Assembly: GCA_030596465.1 (NCBI GenBank)
Contig: JAUVJW010000002.1
Coordinates: 1-39,949, forward strand
DNA length: 39,949 nucleotides
Source of the DNA: Candidatus Fermentibacteraceae bacterium
Lineage (GTDB): Bacteria; Fermentibacterota; Fermentibacteria; Fermentibacterales; JCC-6
Direction: 5' to 3'
The position numbers and the translations under genes were made by a program. The notes under the pieces are model-generated. The model searched no databases. It was not told where the DNA came from and was given only the letters and a program-made list of their open reading frames with translations. Below, one piece after another: positions 34,252 to 39,949 of this stretch. Positions within the stretch are counted from its first letter, which is position 1; each line of letters begins with the position of its first letter.

Positions 34252-34338
34252 TGGTACCGGAGGCGGGACTTGAACCCGCACAGGCTATTGCCCACTAGGT
34301 CCTTAACCTAGCGTGTCTGCCAATTCCACCACCCCGGC
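34252..34338 (-). tRNA. tRNA-Leu, anticodon AAG, with encoded CCA
   Basis: 87 bases with CCA. The acceptor pairs GCCGGGG with CTCCGGT (two G-U pairs), followed by discriminator A73 as expected for leucine. The anticodon arm is CTAGG-TTAAGGA-CCTAG, placing AAG at positions 34-36. A long variable arm (GGC-AATA-GCC) and T-arm GCGGG-TTCAAGT-CCCGC complete it. Anticodon AAG reads CUU, and CUC/CUA if A34 is deaminated to inosine. Bacteria usually have GAG or UAG here. It lies 11 bases after secG and is probably cotranscribed with it, as leuU is with secG in E. coli. Confidence 0.93.
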
Positions 34339-34349
34339 ACTGATCATCT

Positions 34350-34574
34350 CTAAAATATTGCCAGTAAAAATGAGACCAGCATAAAAAGCACAGCAAGAAC
34401 AGTGGTAGCTTTGCTGAGAAGGCTGGCAGCACCCCTGTTACCAAAAGAAGCTGTGAGCGCTCCACCGCCTCCGAAGGCTCCTGACAGGCCATCGCCTTTG
34501 GACTTCTGAAGCAGAACAACCGCGACAAGCAGAACACAGATAACTGAATGTAAAAACGTAAGAACTGTAATCAT
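34350..34574 (-). CDS. secG: SecG, auxiliary subunit of the SecYEG translocon
   Basis: 74 residues with two membrane helices (about 5-22 and 55-74) and the conserved LLQKSKGDGLSGAFGGGG segment between them. SecG assists SecA-driven protein export through SecYEG at the inner membrane. ATG at 34574 follows a GAGAG stretch. The tRNA-Leu gene is just downstream, as in many bacteria. Confidence 0.96.
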   Translation of the reverse strand: MITVLTFLHSVICVLLVAVVLLQKSKGDGLSGAFGGGGALTASFGNRGAASLLSKATTVLAVLFMLVSFLLAIF

Positions 34575-34644
34575 TTAAGTCTCTCTTTCATTTCGAAGAC
34601 GATATATACAACAAGCGGAACAATCTGGCAAGGCTTCTTCCAAG

Positions 34645-35187
34645 TTATTTATTATCCATAAGATAGAGTACATCTTCAAGACGCAACTTACTCCCCGGAC
34701 ACTCTGTAGATGATCCTTTAACCAGCCTGTGCAAGGTAACAGAGTCCCGGCTTATTGAATACTCCCCTTTAAGCTTCACAAGAAGAAATCCGAGCGAATC
34801 GATCTGGGCGGGAGTAGGGAGATAATTATTAAAGTTGCCCACAAGACAGATACCTATTGAATCTTCGTTACCGCCTTTTGCGTGCGCGCCCGTGAACGGC
34901 AGCTTTCTGCCTTCCTCAATCTCACCGTCACCACTGAGTGAGCCATTACCTATCACGAAATGATATCCGATATCATTCCAGCCGTTAACAACACGATGGA
35001 GAACCCTGAAAACCGCGGCATTCCCGGTTTCCGTGGCAGAGTGGTGAATCACAATTCTGTTGATGTCTTTCATTTTTTTAGAACCGGGATCCTTCAGCGG
35101 CAGTGCTTTCCCGGCGGCTTCTTCTTCGGAGATTTCAAGATTTCCTCTATGAAAACCCATTTGTTGTAGCCAGTGGAGATATTTCAC
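34645..35187 (-). CDS. PGRP/Amidase_2 family N-acetylmuramoyl-L-alanine amidase
   Basis: Predicted zinc amidase cleaving the lactyl-alanine bond of peptidoglycan or its fragments. Visible are IVIHHSAT (His48 as ligand), GYHFVIG, GAHAKGGNEDSIGICLVGNF and LHRLVKGSSTECPG, where His and Cys would complete the zinc site. 180 residues, catalytic domain only. The GTG start at 35187 has GGAG nine bases before. No signal peptide is visible, so it may act in the cytoplasm on recycled muropeptides like AmpD (inference), or its true N-terminus may differ. Confidence 0.85.
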   Translation of the reverse strand: MKYLHWLQQMGFHRGNLEISEEEAAGKALPLKDPGSKKMKDINRIVIHHSATETGNAAVFRVLHRVVNGWNDIGYHFVIGNGSLSGDGEIEEGRKLPFTGAHAKGGNEDSIGICLVGNFNNYLPTPAQIDSLGFLLVKLKGEYSISRDSVTLHRLVKGSSTECPGSKLRLEDVLYLMDNK

Positions 35188-35252
35188 TTATATTCAACTC
35201 CGTTCGCCGCAATTTATTGTTTTGACCTGTGTTCTTTTATGGAGGTAATATT

Positions 35253-36086
35253 ATGCCTGACCGCAATGTCGGTACAAGGGTAGGGGTTTATGTAGATGTT
35301 TCCAATCTCACCATGAACGGTGGATACGGTATGCGATACGAAGTTCTAAGAGAATTTGCATGCCGAAACGGAGCCCGTCCAGTTCGTCTGAATGCCTATG
35401 TAAGCTTCGATGAAGTTCGCGCAAGAACAGATTTTGACTATCGCGACAAACAGAGAAGGTTCCACAGCGCCCTCCGGGATATGGGTTTCAAGGTTATCCG
35501 TAAAATAGTCAAGTGGTACACCGATGAGACCGGGGCCAGGTTCGGCAAAGCCAATGTGGATCTCGACCTTGCAGTAGACGCGCTTCTTCAATCGGATAAA
35601 CTTGATAAGGTTCTTATCGCCACTGGTGACGGTGATTTTGTCAGAGTAATAAGTACCATACAAAACAAAGGATGCAGGGTAGAAGTTCTTGGCTTTGATA
35701 ATGTATCCCGTGAACTCCGCGATGAGGCCGATCTCTACATTTCAGGTTACCTTGTACCCAATCTCCTTCCATTTAAAGGGCTGGATGACTACTCCAGGTG
35801 GGGCGAAAAAGGTTCCTTCGTCAGAGGTGTCTGCGTGAGCCATGAGAAAGGCTTCGGCTTCTTCAGGTTCATGGATACTTTCAATGGTGAATTATGGCTT
35901 ATTGATAACAGAGATCCAAAGTCGCCTTATGAAAACATCTTCTTCCACGATTCAAACCTTCCAGGCAGTGTGGATTACCACAAGCTGCCAGACAGAGATA
36001 TGATATTTGAATTTGAAATTACAGATGGAACTGACCCTGGAAAAACACAGGCAATCAACATAGGAAGTTTCAGAGCTCTCACTTGA
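35253..36086 (+). CDS. NYN-domain (LabA/DUF88) protein with cold-shock-like C-terminal domain
   Basis: Residues ~8-170 form a NYN domain, a PIN-like ribonuclease fold: VYVDVSNL, NVDLDLAVDALL, LIATGDGDFVRVISTIQNKG, VEVLGF. The acidic residues for metal binding (D15, the DLD group and TGDGD) are kept. Residues ~195-277 resemble a cold-shock/OB domain (HEKGFGFFRF, NIFFHDSNL, MIFEFEI), likely for RNA binding. The start is ATG 35253, six bases after GGAGGT. It probably cleaves RNA. It is a single gene divergent from the amidase, and its stop lies 20 bases from the convergent kinase end. 277 aa. Confidence 0.85.
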   Translation: MPDRNVGTRVGVYVDVSNLTMNGGYGMRYEVLREFACRNGARPVRLNAYVSFDEVRARTDFDYRDKQRRFHSALRDMGFKVIRKIVKWYTDETGARFGKANVDLDLAVDALLQSDKLDKVLIATGDGDFVRVISTIQNKGCRVEVLGFDNVSRELRDEADLYISGYLVPNLLPFKGLDDYSRWGEKGSFVRGVCVSHEKGFGFFRFMDTFNGELWLIDNRDPKSPYENIFFHDSNLPGSVDYHKLPDRDMIFEFEITDGTDPGKTQAINIGSFRALT

Positions 36087-36106
36087 TTCGAAGAAGCTCT
36101 TCATAA

Positions 36107-37240
36107 TTAGCATTTCTTCAGTGTAACTGTAAAAGTTGATCCAGCATCAGGGGTGCTGTCAACGGTAACTTCTCCACTGTAAAGAGATGCTGTTTTTCTC
36201 ATAATGGAGAGGCCGAGACCACTTCCCAGAATATTTCTTGTTTTGGCGTTCCTGATCCTTACGAACTCACCGAAGAGTTTCTCCACTTCCTCTTCCGACA
36301 TTCCAATTCCTGTATCGGTAACTGCAATTCGAATCTGATCCGGCATATCCAGAACATTTACCGCAACGCTGCCATTGTCTCTGTTGTATTTCACTGCGTT
36401 CGAGATAAGGTTGTTGAATATGATTTCAATTTCCCCGCTGTCAGCGGTAATGACAGCCTTTTCAGAACTGGATTCAAGAGAAATGGTGATGCCCCGTCTG
36501 TCTGCGTCAGGTTTCATCGTTTCCATGCTGTTACGGGCACACTCAAGAACATCAATATCGGAAAGTTCTCTCTTCTTCTGTCCGGATTCAAGTCTCGTTA
36601 GATCAAGCAGGTCATATATGAGTTTCCGCATACCGCCAAGCCGTATAAGGCTTCTTTGCACCACCCTGTCGTGAACATCAGGATCATCCATTCCAATGCC
36701 ATCGCGGAGCAGGTACAAATAGCCTTCAATGGCGCCAAGAGGAGCTTTCAGCTCATGGGCAAGCACACTGATAAACTGAAATCTTACCCTTCTCTTTTCC
36801 CGTTCAAGCTCACGAGCCTGCCTGAGAGCTACCAGATGAGCGGCCGCCTGCCTTACTGATACCTTCAGCTCCGCTGGAGTAAATGGCTTGGGTAAAAAGT
36901 CATAGGCTCCCTGCTTTGTAGCAGCAATTGCCGTCTCTATTGAAGCATATGCGGTTATCATAATCGCCATAAGATCCAGCTCATTTTCATTAATCCAGTG
37001 GAGAACATCTATTCCTGAAATTCCACCCATTTTGTTGTCAAGCAACACAATATCAGGTGAGGATTCCTTCATAAGAAGAATGGCCTCTTCCCCGGAAGCA
37101 GCCTCCGAAACATCCAATTTGACGAGTTCTCCCGTGTCCTTGGTTTCCATCGAGAAATGCCTGAGGGATCGTTTTACCCCCATACGCATCCCTTCCTCGT
37201 CATCAACAATAAGGAGTGAAAGCCGTTTTTCTTCAGCCAT
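36107..37240 (-). CDS. REC-histidine kinase of the hydrogenase-linked operon
   Basis: An N-terminal receiver (D13-D14 acidic pair, phosphoacceptor D68, K118) followed directly by HisKA (H162 in LAHELKAPLG) and HATPase (NLISNAVKY, DTGIGMS, GSGLGLSI). 378 residues, soluble. Receivers upstream of a kinase core usually make the kinase a relay switched by another kinase. The ATG at 37240 is one base after the previous stop (TAA-T-ATG). It is the last gene of the operon containing hydA and the hydrogenase-like kinase, so it may pass on a redox signal. Confidence 0.9.
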   Translation of the reverse strand: MAEEKRLSLLIVDDEEGMRMGVKRSLRHFSMETKDTGELVKLDVSEAASGEEAILLMKESSPDIVLLDNKMGGISGIDVLHWINENELDLMAIMITAYASIETAIAATKQGAYDFLPKPFTPAELKVSVRQAAAHLVALRQARELEREKRRVRFQFISVLAHELKAPLGAIEGYLYLLRDGIGMDDPDVHDRVVQRSLIRLGGMRKLIYDLLDLTRLESGQKKRELSDIDVLECARNSMETMKPDADRRGITISLESSSEKAVITADSGEIEIIFNNLISNAVKYNRDNGSVAVNVLDMPDQIRIAVTDTGIGMSEEEVEKLFGEFVRIRNAKTRNILGSGLGLSIMRKTASLYSGEVTVDSTPDAGSTFTVTLKKC

Positions 37241-37241
37241 A

Positions 37242-37631
37242 TTACCGGCTCTCAATCTTCTTCAGTTCTTCCTCTATCTGTTCGAACCTTACAGGCTTGG
37301 AAAGAATGGCATCCGCGTTGATCCAGCCGGAGGAATCGTTCCCGCCCGGAAACTCAATACCGGTTTCACCGGTAACATTTGTGACCATGATAACAGTGCA
37401 ATCTGGAAATTTTTTCTTCAGGCGGTATGCAAGCACAAATCCATCATCATCGTTTTCCATCATCAGATCAATAACCGCGATATCCGGTGTGTACGAATCA
37501 AATATCTCCTCGGCTTCCCTTCTTCCAGGAGCTGTTACCACCTCGTATCCCCGGGAAGAAAACATTATTTCAGTTTGCGACAGGAAATCCGGGTCATCGT
37601 CTACAACAAGAACTCTCTTTACATCAGTCAT
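37242..37631 (-). CDS. Single-domain response regulator
   Basis: CheY-like receiver of 129 residues with acidic cluster D11-D13, phosphoacceptor D55 (IAVIDLMMEN), threonine in IMVTNVTG and lysine in LSKPV. The loop between beta 4 and beta 5 is ~12 residues longer than usual and glycine rich (FPGGNDSSGW). It has no output domain. ATG at 37631 follows GGAG. It lies between the hydrogenase-like kinase and the REC-kinase and so may shuttle phosphate between them. Confidence 0.92.
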   Translation of the reverse strand: MTDVKRVLVVDDDPDFLSQTEIMFSSRGYEVVTAPGRREAEEIFDSYTPDIAVIDLMMENDDDGFVLAYRLKKKFPDCTVIMVTNVTGETGIEFPGGNDSSGWINADAILSKPVRFEQIEEELKKIESR

Positions 37632-37646
37632 CAGGTATCTCCTTTA

Positions 37647-39641
37647 TCAGTTTGCGGGTCCTCTTCTGGGAAGAGTAACCGAAAATGTTGTTCCTGTGGC
37701 TCCCGCTTCGGGATCTGTATTGGAATCAACCGTTATCTGCCCCCGGTGCATCTTCACAATACCATATGTCACGGCCAGACCCAGACCGGTACCTTCTCCC
37801 ATGCTTTTAGTGGTAAAGAAGGGCTCAAATATTTTTTTCAGATTCTCTCTGGGAATCCCGGTTCCTGTATCGCTAACGGATATTGTAACCATATCAGCAT
37901 CTCCGCCGGTCTTCACCGTGAGTATGCCGGAGTTCCCCATAGCCTGAAAAGCATTGGTGGAAAGATTCGTTAAAACTTGTGCTATCTGATCCTCATCCAG
38001 TTCAGCATACGGTTCTATGTCTTCACTGATAAACTGCAGCTGGATACCATCAGGGCGGTTAATCACACCTGTTACCTTGCGAATCAGTTCCGGAACATTT
38101 ACCAGTGTTCGAGTAACCTTGTTCTGTCTCGCGAAGTCAAGAAGACCGGCAACGATCTTCTTGCACCTGTCAGCATGTACTGTAATTGTCTTCAGATCAT
38201 CCCTCAGGTCTTCATTATCAGGATTCTCTTCCAGCAGAGTATGAGCGAACATCAGAACAACACCAAGAGGATTGTTGACCTCATGCGCAATTCCTGCGGC
38301 GAGCTGACCCATATCAGCCATTTTTTCAGCGTGCTTCAGCGCGACCCTGGTACCCGCAAGTTCATCATGAGTCAGGGCCAGTTCTTCAACGGTATTTTTC
38401 AACTGATCAATAGAGTATGGAAGACACATCTCGCTTTCTGCAAGACCTTTGTATATGGCGATTGCGTGTTTTCTGCATGTTTCATAACCGCAGGCGCCAC
38501 AGTTCAATTCATCCTCAATGGTGAACTTGCCCATTCTCTCCATTATCCGGTTGACCTCAATCTCACTGGGTACTTTCAATCTCATATCCGAGGGGGTAAA
38601 TTCCCTTTTAAGGTCTATGTCGGCACATCTCTCAGAAACGATATTCCATGCATTGAAATTAACTTTTTCAAGACTCTCTCTTGCGTATCTGCTTATTTTC
38701 GCCCTGCGCCTGAAGATAGGTGCTTTGCTGGTCATGCCCGGACCCATAATACACCCCTGACAACACAGGACTTCCAGAAGTCGAGCCTCCATATCGCCGG
38801 ATGCAAATTCCATGACCGCCTCAACAAAGTTGTTCTTTCCGTCCGCGGTAACAATTTCTCCTGAAACAAGATCTTCCTGCATGTCCGCGGCCTGAAGCAT
38901 CCCCCGGTTAATGGGAAAAAGGGTTCCCAGCCCGGGAGTGGGCGGATTAAAACCGCTTTCCTCCACTTTCTCTGGATCAATTCCGTTTATCGCCAGCAGA
39001 TTTCTCATCTCAGCAAAAGTGAGTGTTGCCGTGACATCCTCCCCCGTTTCCTCCTCGGCCTCACCCTTCTTCGCTATACACGGCCCGATGAAAACTATCT
39101 CTGTTTCCTGTCCGTACAACTTTTTCACAACTTTGGCTTCAGCAACCATGGGTGAAGCAATAGGGGCGAGATGGGAAACCAGCTCGGGAATGTACTTCTC
39201 AACATAGCTCACCACTGCCGGGCATGAAACTCCAATAAATCTTTTTTCGGGATTGTCACTCAGCAACTTCTTGTAGGCATGAGCAACAAGATCAGCACCA
39301 AAGGCAACCTCACAGACATACCCGAAGCCGGCAGCCCTCAACATACCCACTAATTTCTCCGGGGAAACCTCGACAAACTCCGCCGGGAAACTGGGTGCGA
39401 TAACAGCAGCAATCTTTTTCCCTGAGGCGAGAAGTTCTGTTACCTGTACTATGGATCCCACAGGCCTTTTTGCGCCGCGGGTGCAGACTCGAACACAGTT
39501 CCCGCAACCGATGCAGCGGTCATCAATAACCTCTGCCTGACCGCCGGTGATTCTTATCGCCTTGGCGGGACATTCGCGAACGCAGGTGTAACACATCTTG
39601 CACTTGTCGGGAATTGTCTGTACCAGAGGGGAGTTTCTCAT
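37647..39641 (-). CDS. Hydrogenase-like iron-sulfur histidine kinase (putative redox or H2 sensor)
   Basis: 664 residues. Two ferredoxin clusters (C14-x2-C17-x2-C20-x3-C24; C43-x2-C46-x2-C49-x3-C53) precede an [FeFe]-hydrogenase large-subunit-like domain (~75-345), a 4Fe-4S FeS domain (C381, C384, C389, C406), then HisKA (H453 in GIAHEVNNPL) and HATPase. In the hydrogenase domain the four cluster cysteines are kept: C140 (VSCPA), C188 (GPCIAKK), C293 and C297 (CCQGC). The proton-relay cysteine is Ser139 and the GGGQP segment is absent, so catalysis is doubtful. The ATG at 39641 lies one base after the hydA stop. Likely a sensor of hydrogen or redox state. Confidence 0.9.
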   Translation of the reverse strand: MRNSPLVQTIPDKCKMCYTCVRECPAKAIRITGGQAEVIDDRCIGCGNCVRVCTRGAKRPVGSIVQVTELLASGKKIAAVIAPSFPAEFVEVSPEKLVGMLRAAGFGYVCEVAFGADLVAHAYKKLLSDNPEKRFIGVSCPAVVSYVEKYIPELVSHLAPIASPMVAEAKVVKKLYGQETEIVFIGPCIAKKGEAEEETGEDVTATLTFAEMRNLLAINGIDPEKVEESGFNPPTPGLGTLFPINRGMLQAADMQEDLVSGEIVTADGKNNFVEAVMEFASGDMEARLLEVLCCQGCIMGPGMTSKAPIFRRRAKISRYARESLEKVNFNAWNIVSERCADIDLKREFTPSDMRLKVPSEIEVNRIMERMGKFTIEDELNCGACGYETCRKHAIAIYKGLAESEMCLPYSIDQLKNTVEELALTHDELAGTRVALKHAEKMADMGQLAAGIAHEVNNPLGVVLMFAHTLLEENPDNEDLRDDLKTITVHADRCKKIVAGLLDFARQNKVTRTLVNVPELIRKVTGVINRPDGIQLQFISEDIEPYAELDEDQIAQVLTNLSTNAFQAMGNSGILTVKTGGDADMVTISVSDTGTGIPRENLKKIFEPFFTTKSMGEGTGLGLAVTYGIVKMHRGQITVDSNTDPEAGATGTTFSVTLPRRGPAN

Positions 39642-39642
39642 A

Positions 39643-39949
39643 CTATTTGAGAACCTCCCGGTTTGAGTAGAATGTATGCAGCATCTCGTGCGCAATATGA
39701 CTGCCGGGTTTCTCCAGATGATCATCATAGAGCTTCTGCAGTGAAACATTCGAGTGTGCGGTTCTCACAGATGCTGATGAATCAATATTGTAAAGTGCCA
39801 TCATTCTTGACCGAATTACCTTCGGGTCAGAGGTAAATGGCTGCCCTCCCCCCGCAATACACCCGCCGGGGCAGGTCATAACCTCCACAAAATGGTATGT
39901 CTTCTCACCGGCAAGTATGCTGTCAATCAGCTTTCTTGCGTTACCCAAT
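39643..39949 (-). CDS. hydA: [FeFe] hydrogenase catalytic subunit, C-terminal part (cut by window edge)
   Basis: The last 102 codons of a hydrogenase large subunit. Visible are the H-cluster segment YHFVEVMTCPGGCIAGGGQP with the CxxxC ligands and GGGQP, then the small-subunit domain (RMMALYNID, HSNVSLQKLYDDHL, ending HEMLHTFYS). It catalyses H2 evolution or oxidation, probably as part of an electron-bifurcating or NADH-linked complex encoded beyond the window. Its stop is one base from the sensor kinase start. The rest is not visible. Confidence 0.93.
   Translation of the reverse strand, partial: LGNARKLIDSILAGEKTYHFVEVMTCPGGCIAGGGQPFTSDPKVIRSRMMALYNIDSSASVRTAHSNVSLQKLYDDHLEKPGSHIAHEMLHTFYSNREVLK

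Noticed and set aside
36090..36102. GAAGA-AGC-TCTTC hairpin between the convergent NYN and REC-kinase genes as a terminator
   Set aside because: Five-base A/T-rich stem with a 3-base loop and no T run on either strand.
1..39949. CRISPR array, insertion sequence or prophage
   Set aside because: No regularly spaced repeats, transposase motifs, terminal inverted repeats or phage genes were found in reading the window; composition looks even throughout.

Overview
The window is dense bacterial chromosome, about 47% G+C by eye, with almost no non-coding DNA: no gap between genes exceeds about 110 bases. Coding is mostly on the minus strand. The organism looks like an anaerobic, two-membrane (LPS-bearing) bacterium of an under-described lineage. 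Evidence is an MsbA-like lipid exporter and a heptosyltransferase-family protein, a gingipain-type (C25) peptidase with a type IX secretion (T9SS) C-terminal sorting tail, and an [FeFe]-hydrogenase with a hydrogenase-like sensor kinase. This combination fits the wider FCB group and its candidate phyla; that placement is inference and no marker gene here settles it.

Layout. (1) 1-13725, minus: one tightly overlapping run of genes. It starts with seven envelope glycan genes (five glycosyltransferases and two polytopic GT-C/YfhO-like proteins, plus one unknown membrane protein), passes into an NtrB/NtrC-type sensor and sigma-54 activator, and ends in queC, cut by the window edge. (2) 13827-14210: an orphan protein with a good sigma-70 promoter overlapped by a perfect 7-bp-arm palindrome. 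(3) 14319-19682, minus: msbA-like transporter, GT9 glycosyltransferase and mutS. (4) 19781-21696, plus: an ECF sigma factor, a zinc-type membrane anti-sigma factor and an HtrA/DegS-shaped PDZ protein that has lost its protease triad. (5) 21682-31419, minus: a lone receiver protein, a very large soluble hybrid kinase, a type IV pilus/type II secretion ATPase flanked by two receiver domains, the C25 peptidase and a probable lipoprotein. (6) 31488-34213: metallo-beta-lactamase-fold hydrolase and TPR lipoprotein on minus, overlapping at their heads a plus-strand secreted protein with a cysteine-less thioredoxin fold. (7) 34252-35187, minus: amidase, secG and a tRNA-Leu with the unusual anticodon AAG. 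(8) 35253-36086, plus: NYN nuclease fused to a cold-shock-like domain. (9) 36107-39949, minus: end of a catalytic [FeFe] hydrogenase, a hydrogenase-like histidine kinase, a single-domain receiver and a REC-kinase.

How they work together (inference): the window is dominated by signal transduction attached to envelope and redox functions. The most distinctive pieces are the hydrogenase-like sensor kinase cotranscribed with a real hydrogenase, the REC-PilB-REC motor ATPase under a hybrid kinase, and the sigma/anti-sigma/pseudo-HtrA module, whose candidate promoter motif recurs upstream of the secreted C25 peptidase. Many starts were moved from the longest open frame to the codon giving the 4-base ATGA/GTGA/TTGA overlap or a Shine-Dalgarno match; these choices are given per gene.
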